Shown in pieces: positions 51,821 through 61,216 of a stretch of DNA of 64,000 bases; the stretch's first letter is position 1, and each line of letters opens with the position of its first letter. This DNA comes from Rhizobium sp. RM. Its GTDB lineage: Bacteria; Pseudomonadota; Alphaproteobacteria; Rhizobiales; Rhizobiaceae. Location of the stretch: the NCBI RefSeq assembly GCF_013390595.1, contig NZ_JACAWV010000008.1, forward strand, positions 806,001 through 870,000. The letters run 5' to 3'. Position numbers and translations under genes: made by a program. The notes below the pieces were generated by a model that ran no database searches, was not told the origin of the DNA, and saw nothing but the letters and a program-made list of their open reading frames with translations.

Positions 51821-52492
51821 ATGCGCATTCTCGTTGTCGAGGACGATGCAAACCTCAATCGCCAGTTGACCGATGCTTTGAAAGAAGCCGGTTATGTTGT
51901 CGATCAGGCATTCGATGGCGAAGAAGGCCATTATCTCGGCGACACGGAGCCTTATGATGCCATCGTGCTCGATATCGGTCTACCGCAGATGGATGGTATC
52001 ACCGTTGTGGAGAAATGGCGCGCTGCCGGCAAGGCCATGCCGGTCCTGATCCTCACGGCGCGCGATCGCTGGAGCGACAAGGTGGCCGGCATTGATGCGG
52101 GTGCCGACGACTACGTGACGAAGCCGTTCCATGTGGAAGAGGTTCTGGCGCGTGTTCGTGCCCTCATTCGCCGTGCTGCCGGTCATGCGTCATCCGAACT
52201 GGTCTGTGGCCCCGTGCGGCTTGATACGAAGTCGTCAAAGGCAACAGTCAACGGAACGACGCTGAAACTGACGTCGCACGAATTCCGACTGCTCTCCTAT
52301 CTCATGCATCACATGGGTGAGGTCGTGTCTCGGACGGAACTGGTCGAACACATGTACGATCAGGATTTCGATCGCGATTCCAACACGATCGAGGTCTTCG
52401 TTGGACGCCTGCGTAAAAAGCTCGGCGTCGACCTGATCGAGACGATCCGTGGTCTTGGTTATCGGATGCAAGCGCCCGCAGATGCGAAGTAA
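51821..52492 (+). CDS. feuP: FeuP: OmpR-family response regulator
   Basis: A 223-residue OmpR/PhoB-type regulator. The receiver domain has the acidic pocket in 'LVVEDDANLNRQL', the phospho-acceptor Asp in 'AIVLDIGLPQMDG', Thr in 'ILTARDRW' and Lys in 'DYVTKPFHVEEVL'; the C-terminal winged helix has 'LTSHEFRLLSYLMHHMGEVV' and 'NTIEVFVGRLRKKLG'. In S. meliloti FeuP-FeuQ is required for symbiosis and controls export of cyclic glucan through ndvA. The start is GTG-free ATG 51821 after GGAAAGGGCGG. The feuQ start overlaps its last codons. Confidence 0.92.
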   Translation: MRILVVEDDANLNRQLTDALKEAGYVVDQAFDGEEGHYLGDTEPYDAIVLDIGLPQMDGITVVEKWRAAGKAMPVLILTARDRWSDKVAGIDAGADDYVTKPFHVEEVLARVRALIRRAAGHASSELVCGPVRLDTKSSKATVNGTTLKLTSHEFRLLSYLMHHMGEVVSRTELVEHMYDQDFDRDSNTIEVFVGRLRKKLGVDLIETIRGLGYRMQAPADAK

Positions 52493-53882
52493 CTCACTCA
52501 CCGCCCGCGTCCTTCTGCTCGCCTCACTTTGGTCGGTGCTGGCGCTGGTGGTGATTGCGGTGGTGATTTCCACGCTCTATCGTCAGGGCGTGGAGCGTAG
52601 CTTCACGGATCTTTTGCGCGCCCAGCTCTACAACGTGATCAACTCGATCACGATCTCAAACGAGAATACCCTTGCGGGCAGCCCGCAGCTCGGTGATCTT
52701 AGATTTTCACAGCCCGATACCGGCTGGTACTGGGTGGTGGAGCCGCTTGGCAATTTCCAGACCGCACCGCTGGTCTCGTCCTCGCTCGGCGTTGCCTCGC
52801 TGCCAGTGCCGGGGATTCTCGATGTACCCTTCGACAATCGCTACGAGCGTTTTTATGCCGTGACCGATGAAGCTGGCAATCGCGTGCAGGTCGCCGAAAC
52901 GGAAGTGGTACTGGACGGTGAAGGGCGAGCTGCGCGTTTCCGCGTTTCCGGCAACCTCAACGTCGTCGAAGACGATGTTCGGGACTTCTCCAACAGCCTC
53001 TATCTGGCGCTCGCGGTTTTCGGTGTCGGCAGTCTTGTCGTCAATGGTCTGGCCATTCTCTATTCGCTACGCCCGCTTGATCAGGCCCGTGTTGCACTTG
53101 GCAAGATTCGAGGCGGCGAAGCCGAAAGCCTCGAGGGCGAATTCCCACGGGAAATCCAGCCGCTGGCAAATGAGGTCAATGCGCTGATCGACAGCAACCG
53201 CCGTATCGTGGAGCGCGCCCGAATGCAGGTGGGTAATCTGGCGCACTCGCTGAAAACGCCGATTGCCGTGTTGTTGAACGAAGCACGGACGCTGGAGCCG
53301 CAGCATGGTGATCTCGTACGGGCACAGGCAGATGCCATGCAGGCGCAGGTGCAGTCCTATCTGTCGCGTGCCCGTATCGCGGCCCAGCGCGGTTCGATCC
53401 TGGCCCGTGCCGAGGCTGAACCGGCACTCGAGCGGCTGGTGCGCGTCATGCGCCGCCTGAACCCCGACAAGCAGTTCTCACTGGTATTCGATGTGCCGGG
53501 CAGTGTTCTGGCGATGGAGCAGCAGGACCTCGAGGAAGTCGTCGGCAACCTCCTGGAAAATGCGGCCCGTTTCGCGAAGCATCAGGTGATCGTACGGGTC
53601 GCCGCAGGTACCCATCCCTCGTCAGACCCGGAGATTGCCCGCCGAGCCTGGATCGAGCTCACGGTTGAGGATGACGGGCCGGGACTGGAGCCGGAACAGA
53701 TCAGTGAAGCGATGAAGCGTGGCAGGCGCCTTGATGAAAGCCGACCGGGAACGGGTCTCGGCCTTTCCATCGTCAGCGAAGTGGTGTCGGAGTATCATGG
53801 CCGCTTCTCTTTGTCGCGCAGCACGATTGGCGGTCTGAAGGCCGATCTGATTTTGCCTGGACTGTCGAAAGAACTTGCGTGA
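52482..53882 (+). CDS. feuQ: FeuQ: sensor histidine kinase
   Basis: A 466-residue PhoQ-like membrane kinase. Two membrane helices ('VLLLASLWSVLALVVIAVVI' near residue 20 and 'SLYLALAVFGVGSLVVNGLA' near 180) flank a periplasmic sensor of about 140 residues. The phospho-acceptor box is 'VGNLAHSLKTPIAVLLNEAR' and the ATP-binding domain has 'LEEVVGNLLENAARFAKHQV' and 'GTGLGLSIVSEVVSEYHG'. It overlaps feuP by eleven bases. The periplasmic domain is where FeuN is expected to act. Confidence 0.92.
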   Translation: MRSNSLTARVLLLASLWSVLALVVIAVVISTLYRQGVERSFTDLLRAQLYNVINSITISNENTLAGSPQLGDLRFSQPDTGWYWVVEPLGNFQTAPLVSSSLGVASLPVPGILDVPFDNRYERFYAVTDEAGNRVQVAETEVVLDGEGRAARFRVSGNLNVVEDDVRDFSNSLYLALAVFGVGSLVVNGLAILYSLRPLDQARVALGKIRGGEAESLEGEFPREIQPLANEVNALIDSNRRIVERARMQVGNLAHSLKTPIAVLLNEARTLEPQHGDLVRAQADAMQAQVQSYLSRARIAAQRGSILARAEAEPALERLVRVMRRLNPDKQFSLVFDVPGSVLAMEQQDLEEVVGNLLENAARFAKHQVIVRVAAGTHPSSDPEIARRAWIELTVEDDGPGLEPEQISEAMKRGRRLDESRPGTGLGLSIVSEVVSEYHGRFSLSRSTIGGLKADLILPGLSKELA

Positions 53883-53951
53883 TCCAAGAAAAAAAGCAAG
53901 AAATTCAATGGCGATACAATGCGTGCAATGCGATGGTAGTGAGGACTGAGT

Positions 53952-54422
53952 TTGGTTGACGTTTACGATAACGGCCGTTCCGTAACGATGCGTTCTCTGG
54001 TGTCGCGCCCTGTGCTTCTGTCGGTCCTCTGCGTATCGATGTTGAGCGCCTGCACGACGACAAACACGCGAACAGCAAGCAGTGGCGGTGGGCTGTTTGG
54101 CCGCTCGTCGCAGCCTTCCACGCCGTTCCTTGCCAATCTCCAGGGCGGTATCGTTGGACGCAGCGGTGTGCAGCTTGACCGTGGTGACCAGACAAAGGCG
54201 CTTGAGGCCGAATATCGTGCACTCGAGACTGCGCCGGTTGGAACACCGGTAAGCTGGACCGGCAACGATGCCAGCGGACAGGTTATCGCCAACGCGCCAT
54301 ACCAGGTCGGAAACCAGAATTGCCGGCAATATTCCCATACGCTGACGGTAGACGGCAAGGAAACGCGCGTGCGCGGTGCAGCCTGTCGCAACCCTGATGG
54401 AAGCTGGTCACCATTGACGTAA
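53952..54422 (+). CDS. Lipoprotein, RT0821/Lpp0805-like surface protein
   Basis: A 156-residue lipoprotein if read from TTG 53952, which follows GAGGACTGAGT. ATG 53988 gives a shorter protein with the classical lipoprotein signal (MRSLVSRPVLLSVLCVSMLSAC, lipobox LSAC) and may be the true start; it lacks a ribosome site. The mature part is serine/glycine-rich at first, then a conserved C-terminal domain with 'CRQYSHTLTVDGKETRVRGA', as in RT0821/Lpp0805 family surface proteins. It should be anchored in the outer or inner membrane. Function unknown. It sits between feuQ and cycH in the same direction. Confidence 0.8.
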   Translation: MVDVYDNGRSVTMRSLVSRPVLLSVLCVSMLSACTTTNTRTASSGGGLFGRSSQPSTPFLANLQGGIVGRSGVQLDRGDQTKALEAEYRALETAPVGTPVSWTGNDASGQVIANAPYQVGNQNCRQYSHTLTVDGKETRVRGAACRNPDGSWSPLT

Positions 54423-54558
54423 ATCAAGGCGCAGTGTGCTTGACTGATCCAGAAAGCGCCTGTCGCTGGAAGAGTGGCATGCGACGTGATGTCTCAAATT
54501 TACGTCATTCCCAATACGCGTGTTTTCATGCGGCGCGCATTCGAGTAATTGAGCCTCT

Positions 54559-55704
54559 ATGTTCTGGATTGTCGTTGCAATATTGACGGCGGCTGTCGCC
54601 ATCGCCCTGATGTATCCGTTGATGCGGAAGACCGAGGTAGCTGAAAGCCGCCGCGACGGAGAGGTTGCCGTTTACCGCGATCAGCTGGCAGAGCTTGAGC
54701 GCGAGCGTCAGGCGGGCTTGATCGGTGACACGCAGGCTGAATATGCGCGCGCCGAAATCGGTCGCCGCCTGCTGGCCGCAGCCGATGCCGAGGAGACCGC
54801 GAGCTCCGTTCGCCCAAGCCGTCACAATCTGGCCGTCTCCTTCATCACAGTCCTGCTTCCAGCACTCGGCCTCTGTCTTTACATTTGGCAGGGAAGTCCG
54901 GATGCCCCGGACTTGCCGCTCGAGGCACGTCTTGAAAACCCCGGCAACGACATGAACCTGTTGATTGCCAAGGTTGAGAGACATCTGGCGCAGAATCCGG
55001 CGGACGGCGGTGGATGGGATGTGCTTGCACCGATCTACTTCAAGACCCAGCGTCTGGGTGACGCCGAAATGGCTTACCGCAATGCCATCCGTCTGCTGGG
55101 AGAAAATCCCGAACGCCTGATCGGTCTCGGCGAGACGCTGGTCGCAATGAATGACGGCATTGTCATCGAGGCTGCCCGGTCGTCCTTCGAGGATGCCGAG
55201 CGTCAGAGACCCGGTAATCCGCGAGCACGTTTCTATCTGGCGCTGTCTTTGGAGCAGGCTGGCAAGATGCCGGAAGCGCAGGCGGCTTTCACCGCACTTG
55301 CCAAGGATGCACCGGCCGGTGCGCCGTGGTTGCCGCTTGTGCGTGAGCATATTGCCCGCACGGGCGGAGCCGGTACTGGTGGCGGAGCGCAGCCTGGCCC
55401 AACGGCTGAAGATGTTGCCGCGGCAAAAGACATGGCGCCCGCCGACCGGCAGGCGATGATCGAGGGGATGGTCGAAAGCCTCGAGGCCAAGATGCGGGAC
55501 AATCCTGCCGACTTTGAGGGATGGATGCGCCTGGTTCGGGCCTATGCCGTTCTGAAAAACGGCAACAGGGCGAATGAGGCGCTGAAGTCAGGTCTTGCCG
55601 CGTTCCCGCCGCAGGGTGAACAGGGCAAACAGCTTCTGGCGCTCGCCAGGGAACTCGGAATTTCCACTGACGGACTTGTGCCGCAGGAGGGTGCAACACA
55701 ATGA
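54559..55704 (+). CDS. cycH: CycH/CcmI: cytochrome c maturation protein
   Basis: A 381-residue CcmI-type protein. Two N-terminal helices ('[20 protein letters not shown]' and '[17 protein letters not shown]') enclose a cytoplasmic loop with a leucine-zipper-like coil, and the periplasmic C-terminus has TPR repeats ('[20 protein letters not shown]', '[17 protein letters not shown]'). It presents apocytochrome c to the heme ligase CcmF-CcmH. It overlaps cycJ by four bases; with cycJ, cycK and cycL it forms the classical rhizobial cycHJKL operon. Confidence 0.95.
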   Translation: MFWIVVAILTAAVAIALMYPLMRKTEVAESRRDGEVAVYRDQLAELERERQAGLIGDTQAEYARAEIGRRLLAAADAEETASSVRPSRHNLAVSFITVLLPALGLCLYIWQGSPDAPDLPLEARLENPGNDMNLLIAKVERHLAQNPADGGGWDVLAPIYFKTQRLGDAEMAYRNAIRLLGENPERLIGLGETLVAMNDGIVIEAARSSFEDAERQRPGNPRARFYLALSLEQAGKMPEAQAAFTALAKDAPAGAPWLPLVREHIARTGGAGTGGGAQPGPTAEDVAAAKDMAPADRQAMIEGMVESLEAKMRDNPADFEGWMRLVRAYAVLKNGNRANEALKSGLAAFPPQGEQGKQLLALARELGISTDGLVPQEGATQ

Positions 55705-56180
55705 CCCGCAAACAGAAACGGCTTGCAATCATCGGGGGCGGCGTGAGCTTCATCATGATGGCGGTGCTGCTCGTCATGTTCGCCTTCGGCCAGTCGATCG
55801 CCTATTTCTATATGCCGGCCGATCTGGAGAAAACACCGGTCAATCCGGGCACACGCATTCGTCTGGGTGGACTGGTTGCGGAAGGCTCGGTCAAGCGGGG
55901 TGAGGGCAGGACTGTAAGCTTTACGGTCACTGACGGATCGGCCACCGTGCCGGTGACCTATACCGGCATTCTGCCGGACCTGTTCCGCGAAGGGCAGGGT
56001 GTGGTGACGGAAGGCACATTTGACGCAGCAACACACGGTTTCGTTGCCGATAGCGTTCTGGCCAAGCACGACGAGAACTACATGCCGAAGGAAGTCGCGG
56101 ACCGCCTGAAAGACAAGGGCCTGTGGCAGCACACTGAAGGCGACGGGGCTTCGACGGACAAGACCGGAGCGACGCAATGA
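55701..56180 (+). CDS. cycJ: CycJ/CcmE: periplasmic heme chaperone
   Basis: A 159-residue CcmE with one N-terminal helix ('[20 protein letters not shown]') and a beta-barrel OB-fold domain in the periplasm. The heme-binding histidine, about H123, is in '[16 protein letters not shown]', the family's invariant motif. It accepts heme covalently from CcmCD and passes it to CcmF. ATGA overlaps on both sides (with cycH and cycK) show strict translational coupling. Confidence 0.95.
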   Translation: MTRKQKRLAIIGGGVSFIMMAVLLVMFAFGQSIAYFYMPADLEKTPVNPGTRIRLGGLVAEGSVKRGEGRTVSFTVTDGSATVPVTYTGILPDLFREGQGVVTEGTFDAATHGFVADSVLAKHDENYMPKEVADRLKDKGLWQHTEGDGASTDKTGATQ

Positions 56181-58168
56181 TCAACGAGATCGGCCACTAT
56201 GCACTCGTTCTGGCGCTCGGCGTCGGTTTGATCGTCTCGATCCTGCCGGTCATCGGTGCCCGCCGCAACGACCGGGCGCTGATGGACATCGCATCGCTCG
56301 GCTCGGTGGTGATGTTTCTTCTGGTATCGTTGTCCTTCGCTGCCCTGACGCGCGCTTATGCTGTTTCGGATTTCTCCGTCCGAAACGTCTGGGAAAATTC
56401 CCATTCGCTGATGCCGATGCTCTACAAGCTGACAGGCGTGTGGGGAAATCACGAGGGGTCCATGCTGCTGTGGCTGCTGATCCTCGTATTCTTCAGTGCG
56501 CTCGTTTCCGTATTCGGGCGCAACCTGCCGGAGACGCTGAAAGCCAATGTCCTTTCCGTCCAGGCATGGATCGCCGTCGCGTTCCTGCTCTTTATTCTGC
56601 TGACGTCCAATCCCTTCCTGCGCCTTGATCCGGCGCCCGCCGAGGGACAGGATCTCAACCCGATCCTCCAGGATTTCGGTCTCGCCATTCATCCGCCACT
56701 GCTCTATCTCGGCTATGTCGGGTTTTCGGTCTGTTTCTCCTTTGCTGTTGCAGCGCTTATCGAAGGCCGGATTGATGCCGCATGGGCACGCTGGGTCAGG
56801 CCCTGGACGCTGGCTGCCTGGACTTTCCTGACGGCCGGTATCGCCATGGGGTCTTATTGGGCCTATTACGAGCTCGGTTGGGGTGGTTGGTGGTTCTGGG
56901 ACCCGGTTGAAAACGCATCCTTCATGCCGTGGCTTGCCGGAACGGCTTTGTTGCATTCGGCTCTGGTCATGGAAAAGCGCGAGGCGCTGAAAATCTGGAC
57001 AGTGCTGTTGGCGATCATGACGTTTTCGCTGTCGCTGCTCGGGACGTTCCTCGTTCGCTCCGGTGTTCTGACCTCGGTACACGCCTTCGCGACCGATCCA
57101 AGCCGTGGCATCTTCATCCTCTGTATCCTGATGATCTTCATCGGAGGTGCCTTTGCCCTGTTTGCCTGGCGGGCACCGGAGTTGAAGGCAGGCGGGTTGT
57201 TTGCGCCAATCTCGCGTGAAGCCGCGCTCGTTCTCAATAACCTGATCCTGACGGTTGCAACGGCGACCGTGCTGATCGGTACGCTCTATCCGTTGATCCT
57301 CGAAACATTGACGGGAGAGAAAATCTCTGTCGGCGCGCCGTTCTTCAATCTGACTTTCGGCCTGTTGATGGTGCCGATCCTGATCGTGACCCCGTTCGGT
57401 CCCTTGCTCGCCTGGAAACGCGGCGACCTGCTTGGAGCATTTCAGCGCCTTTATGTAGTTGCAGGGCTTGCCGCACTTGCCGGTCTGACGCTGTGGTACG
57501 TCGAAAACGGTGGCCCGGTCCTGGCAGCGCTTGGCATCGCTGCCGGTTTCTGGCTGGTATTGGGCGCATTCGCTGATCTCTGGTATCGAGCAAATTTCGG
57601 CAAACTCGCCTTCTCCATTGCTTTCCGACGTCTGAAGGGTCTACCGCGTTCGGCCTTTGGAACAGCACTTGCCCATATGGGGCTCGGCATCACGGTGCTT
57701 GGCATCGTGATCGTCACCACCTTCGAAACCGAAACTGTGCTCGAGATGAAGCAGGGCATGACTGCTGAAGCTGGTGGCTACAGCCTGACCTTCGACGGCA
57801 TACGCCATGCGGTCGGTCCAAACTTCACCGAGGATCGCGGTCATTTCACCGTTCGCAAGGCGGGCGTTGAAGTCGGCGATGTCTGGTCATCGAAGCGTCT
57901 CTATACCGCAAGACGCATGCCGACCACCGAAGCGGGTATCCTAACCTTCGGTTTGAGCCAGCTTTACGTATCGCTTGGCGATCCCATGGAAGATGGCGGT
58001 ATCGTCGTGCGTATCTGGTGGAAGCCCTTCATTCTCTGCATCTGGGGTGGAACGCTGTTCATGATGTTGGGCGGTTTCGTTTCGTTGTCCGACAGACGGT
58101 TGCGCGTCGGTGCGCCAAACCGCAAGGCAAAGCCGGTTAAAGCGCCGACGCTGGAGGCTGCGGAATGA
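56177..58168 (+). CDS. cycK: CycK/CcmF: cytochrome c heme lyase subunit
   Basis: A 663-residue integral membrane protein with about 14-15 helices. The heme-handling tryptophan-rich '[20 protein letters not shown]' is present near residue 235, along with histidines in '[13 protein letters not shown]', '[17 protein letters not shown]' and '[14 protein letters not shown]'. A large periplasmic loop lies near the C-terminus ('[20 protein letters not shown]'). It joins heme to the CxxCH motif of apocytochrome c together with CcmH. It overlaps both neighbours by four bases. Confidence 0.95.
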   Translation: MINEIGHYALVLALGVGLIVSILPVIGARRNDRALMDIASLGSVVMFLLVSLSFAALTRAYAVSDFSVRNVWENSHSLMPMLYKLTGVWGNHEGSMLLWLLILVFFSALVSVFGRNLPETLKANVLSVQAWIAVAFLLFILLTSNPFLRLDPAPAEGQDLNPILQDFGLAIHPPLLYLGYVGFSVCFSFAVAALIEGRIDAAWARWVRPWTLAAWTFLTAGIAMGSYWAYYELGWGGWWFWDPVENASFMPWLAGTALLHSALVMEKREALKIWTVLLAIMTFSLSLLGTFLVRSGVLTSVHAFATDPSRGIFILCILMIFIGGAFALFAWRAPELKAGGLFAPISREAALVLNNLILTVATATVLIGTLYPLILETLTGEKISVGAPFFNLTFGLLMVPILIVTPFGPLLAWKRGDLLGAFQRLYVVAGLAALAGLTLWYVENGGPVLAALGIAAGFWLVLGAFADLWYRANFGKLAFSIAFRRLKGLPRSAFGTALAHMGLGITVLGIVIVTTFETETVLEMKQGMTAEAGGYSLTFDGIRHAVGPNFTEDRGHFTVRKAGVEVGDVWSSKRLYTARRMPTTEAGILTFGLSQLYVSLGDPMEDGGIVVRIWWKPFILCIWGGTLFMMLGGFVSLSDRRLRVGAPNRKAKPVKAPTLEAAE

Positions 58169-58620
58169 TGCGCAAACTGCTTGTGGCGCTGCTGCTTTCA
58201 CTCCTTGCCTTGCCGGCCTTTGCTTTCAATCCCGACGAGGTCTTGAAAGACCCGGTGCTGGAAGGGCGGGCGAGAAATCTGACATCGCAGTTGCGCTGCA
58301 TGGTCTGCCAGAACCAGTCCATCGATGATTCCAACGCTGAACTGGCTCGCGATCTTAGAGTTTTGGTGCGCGAACGATTGACGGAAGGTGACAGCGATCA
58401 GGCTGTGATCGATTACGTGGTGTCGCGTTACGGCGAGTTCGTGCTGCTGAAACCGCGTCTCAGCCTGCGCACCGTTCTCCTTTGGGGCGCCCCCATTCTC
58501 CTCATTCTTGCCGGATCTTTTGCCGTTTTCGTGTTCTCCCGTCGTCGGGCTGCCTTGCCGCAAGGCTCAATGTTGACGCCGGAAGAAGAAGCGAGAATAC
58601 GCGACCTTATTGAAAAATAA
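58165..58620 (+). CDS. cycL: CycL/CcmH: thiol-disulfide subunit of the heme lyase
   Basis: A 151-residue CcmH with a signal peptide ([20 protein letters not shown]), the redox motif CMVCQNQSI (CxxC, near residues 45-48) used to reduce apocytochrome c, and a C-terminal membrane helix ('[20 protein letters not shown]'). It is the short form found in rhizobia, where the CcmI part is the separate CycH. It closes the cyc operon; degP starts 155 bases later with its own likely promoter. Confidence 0.95.
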   Translation: MMRKLLVALLLSLLALPAFAFNPDEVLKDPVLEGRARNLTSQLRCMVCQNQSIDDSNAELARDLRVLVRERLTEGDSDQAVIDYVVSRYGEFVLLKPRLSLRTVLLWGAPILLILAGSFAVFVFSRRRAALPQGSMLTPEEEARIRDLIEK

Positions 58621-58774
58621 GCGGTTTATTTCCTGCGTCTGAAGTCTTTTCCAACATTACGATTTTTTCATTCGTCAGACACTTCGCTGTAAGGTGTCGC
58701 CTCTTATATCTTCATCATCCACCGCTTCCCCGGTCAAACGGGTTCCTGTCTGAATGAAGAAAGAAGGTACGAAA
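58621..58774 (+). promoter_or_regulatory. Probable degP promoter region
   Basis: Gap between the cyc operon and degP. GACACTT and AAGGTGTC (near 58678-58697) make an imperfect inverted repeat that could be a regulator site, and AGAAGG lies seven bases before the degP start. No clear terminator for cycL is visible. Confidence 0.35.
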
Positions 58775-60337
58775 ATGTCTAACTCGCAAAACGGACGTCC
58801 CTCGCTGAAGAATTTTCTGAAGGCAACGACCGTTGGCGGTCTTGCCGCGCTGATGCTCTCGACCGGTGTTGCTGCGCCAATCGCACAGTCCTTCGCTGCT
58901 CCGGTTGAAGTCAACGCTCCGCAAGTTCCGAGCTTCGCCAACGTCGTCGATGCTGTTTCGCCTGCCGTTGTTTCTGTTCGCGTCCAGTCGAATGTCCAGC
59001 CTGCCTCCGATGACAGCAACAGCTTTTCCTTTAACTTCGGTGGACGCGGTCTTGACCAGCTTCCCGATGACCATCCGCTTAAGCGCTTCTTCAAGGAGTT
59101 TGGTGGCCCTAACATGGACCGTGGTGACCGCGGCGATCGTGGCCCGAACCGCCACCGTGATGGCAAGGGTCCGCTACGTCCTGTTGCACAGGGCTCCGGC
59201 TTCTTCATCTCTGAAGACGGTTACGTCGTTACCAACAACCACGTCGTCGATGACGGTTCCGCATATACGGTTGTCATGAACGACGGCACCGAACTCGATG
59301 CCAAGCTGGTTGGTCGCGATCCGCGCACCGATCTGGCTCTGCTCAAGGTCGATGTGAACCGCAAGTTCACCTATGTCCGCTTTGCCGATGACAGCAAGGT
59401 TCGCGTCGGTGACTGGGTCGTTGCAGTCGGTAACCCGTTCGGCCTCGGTGGTACTGTTACCTCGGGTATCATTTCTGCCCGTGGCCGCGACATCGGCTCC
59501 GGTCCTTACGACGATTACCTCCAGATTGATGCTGCTGTGAACCGTGGTAACTCTGGTGGTCCGGCCTTCAACCTCAACGGCGAAGTGGTTGGTATCAACA
59601 CCGCGATCTTCTCTCCGTCGGGCGGTAACGTCGGTATCGCGTTTGCTATCCCGGCTTCCGTCGCCAAGGACGTGATTGCCGATCTTCAGAAGGACGGCAA
59701 GGTTGAGCGTGGTTGGCTCGGCGTGCAGATCCAGCCGGTAAGCAAGGATATTGCTGAATCGCTGGGCCTTTCTGAAGCAAGCGGTGCTCTGGTCGTTTCT
59801 CCGCAGGCAGGTTCTCCGGGCGACAAGGCCGGTATCAAGCAGGGTGACATCATCACCGCTGTCAACGGCGATCCGGTGAAGGATGCACGTGATCTCTCGC
59901 GTCGTATCGGTGGCATGGCGCCGAACAGCAAGATTGAAGTCTCGCTGTGGCGTGACGGCAAGTCTCAGTCGGTAACCGTGACGCTCGGCGATCTGGCAAG
60001 CGACGATGCTTCCAAGGCAACGCCGACCCAGAATGACGACAACGGCAGCCAGCCTTCCAGCGAAAAGGCTCTCTCCAGCCTCGGTCTGACGGTTGCGCCT
60101 TCCGATGACGGCAATGGCCTTGCCATCACCGATGTCGATCCTGATAGCGATGCCGCCGCTCGTGGTCTGAAGACGGGTGAAAAGATCACCTCGGTCAACA
60201 ACCAGCAGGTTGCGTCCGCAGCCGATGTCGAGAAGATCCTCGAACAGGCCAAGAAGGACGGTCGTTCCAAGGCGCTGTTCCAGATCCAGACGGAAAATGG
60301 CAGCCGCTTCATCGCTCTCGATATCGATCAGGGCTGA
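58775..60337 (+). CDS. degP: DegP/HtrA-type periplasmic serine protease
   Basis: A 520-residue Do-family protease. After a signal sequence (A-L-rich segment ending SFAAP) comes the trypsin-like domain with H ('YVVTNNHVVDDGS', about residue 155), D ('DPRTDLALLKVDV', about 186) and S ('VNRGNSGGPAFNLNGEVVG', about 259), then two PDZ domains ('GWLGVQIQPVSKDIAESLGL' and 'LGLTVAPSDDGNGLAITDVD'). It degrades and refolds misfolded envelope proteins in the periplasm. ATG 58775 with AGAAGG seven bases before is preferred to ATG 58754. A flexible linker with 'DRGDRGDRGPNRHRDGKG' repeats is unusual and lies before the protease domain. Confidence 0.95.
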   Translation: MSNSQNGRPSLKNFLKATTVGGLAALMLSTGVAAPIAQSFAAPVEVNAPQVPSFANVVDAVSPAVVSVRVQSNVQPASDDSNSFSFNFGGRGLDQLPDDHPLKRFFKEFGGPNMDRGDRGDRGPNRHRDGKGPLRPVAQGSGFFISEDGYVVTNNHVVDDGSAYTVVMNDGTELDAKLVGRDPRTDLALLKVDVNRKFTYVRFADDSKVRVGDWVVAVGNPFGLGGTVTSGIISARGRDIGSGPYDDYLQIDAAVNRGNSGGPAFNLNGEVVGINTAIFSPSGGNVGIAFAIPASVAKDVIADLQKDGKVERGWLGVQIQPVSKDIAESLGLSEASGALVVSPQAGSPGDKAGIKQGDIITAVNGDPVKDARDLSRRIGGMAPNSKIEVSLWRDGKSQSVTVTLGDLASDDASKATPTQNDDNGSQPSSEKALSSLGLTVAPSDDGNGLAITDVDPDSDAAARGLKTGEKITSVNNQQVASAADVEKILEQAKKDGRSKALFQIQTENGSRFIALDIDQG

Positions 60338-60448
60338 TGATCTGAACGGGACGGGGAGCGGCTGGTGCCGTCTCCCCGCCACCCCGATATGAAGCAGGAC
60401 GCAGGCCGGCTCCCGTCGGCCTCCCGCCGTATATCCGGAGGACTTCTC

Positions 60449-61207
60449 GTGGAAAACAAGGTTCAGGAACTGTCTCCCGCATCTGTTTCCGGTTGTACGG
60501 AAAAGGGCGAGGGCGCTATTGTCCCGCACATGAAGATTCTAGTCATTGAAGACGACCTTGAGGCTGCTGCCTACATGACAAAGGCGTTCCGGGAAGCCGG
60601 AATTGTCGCCGATCACGCCAGCGACGGTGAGAGCGGTTTGTTCATGGGCTGCGAAAACGCCTATGATGTCATGGTCATCGACCGCATGCTGCCGCGTCGC
60701 GACGGACTGTCCGTCATCAGCGAACTGCGCCGTCGCGGTATCGAAACCCCGGTTCTGATCCTGTCCGCACTCGGACAGGTGGATGACCGTGTCACCGGGC
60801 TGCGTGCCGGTGGCGACGACTATCTGCCCAAACCCTACGCCTTTTCAGAGCTGCTCGCCCGTATCGAGGTGCTGGGCCGCCGCAAGGGCAAACCCGAACA
60901 GGACATGGTTTATCGTGTTGGCGATCTGGAACTGGATCGGCTCTCCCACGACGTGCGCCGCAACGGCAAGGAAATCCTGCTGCAGCCGCGCGAATTCCGC
61001 CTGCTGGAATATCTGATGAAAAATGCCGGACAGGTCGTGACCCGTACCATGCTCCTGGAAAATGTCTGGGACTATCATTTCGACCCCCAGACCAATGTTA
61101 TCGACGTGCATGTTTCCCGTCTCCGCTCGAAAATCGAGAAGGACTTCGAGAAGCCGCTTTTGAAGACCATTCGCGGCGCGGGTTACATGATGAAGGACGA
61201 GGGCTGA
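60449..61207 (+). CDS. OmpR-family response regulator downstream of degP
   Basis: A two-domain OmpR/PhoB regulator. Receiver: 'KILVIEDDLEAAAYMTKAFR', Asp in 'VMVIDRMLPRRDG', Lys in 'DDYLPKPYAF'. Winged helix: 'LQPREFRLLEYLMKNAGQVV' and 'QTNVIDVHVSRLRSKIEKDF'. I place the start at GTG 60449 because CGGAGGA lies seven bases upstream; this gives 252 residues with a 27-residue N-terminal extension (MENKVQELSPASVSG...). ATG 60530 would give the standard 225-residue form but has no ribosome site at usable spacing. The partner kinase follows. In S. meliloti a similar pair follows degP1, so a role in envelope stress is suggested. Confidence 0.9.
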   Translation: MENKVQELSPASVSGCTEKGEGAIVPHMKILVIEDDLEAAAYMTKAFREAGIVADHASDGESGLFMGCENAYDVMVIDRMLPRRDGLSVISELRRRGIETPVLILSALGQVDDRVTGLRAGGDDYLPKPYAFSELLARIEVLGRRKGKPEQDMVYRVGDLELDRLSHDVRRNGKEILLQPREFRLLEYLMKNAGQVVTRTMLLENVWDYHFDPQTNVIDVHVSRLRSKIEKDFEKPLLKTIRGAGYMMKDEG

Positions 61208-61216
61208 TTGGCGAAA

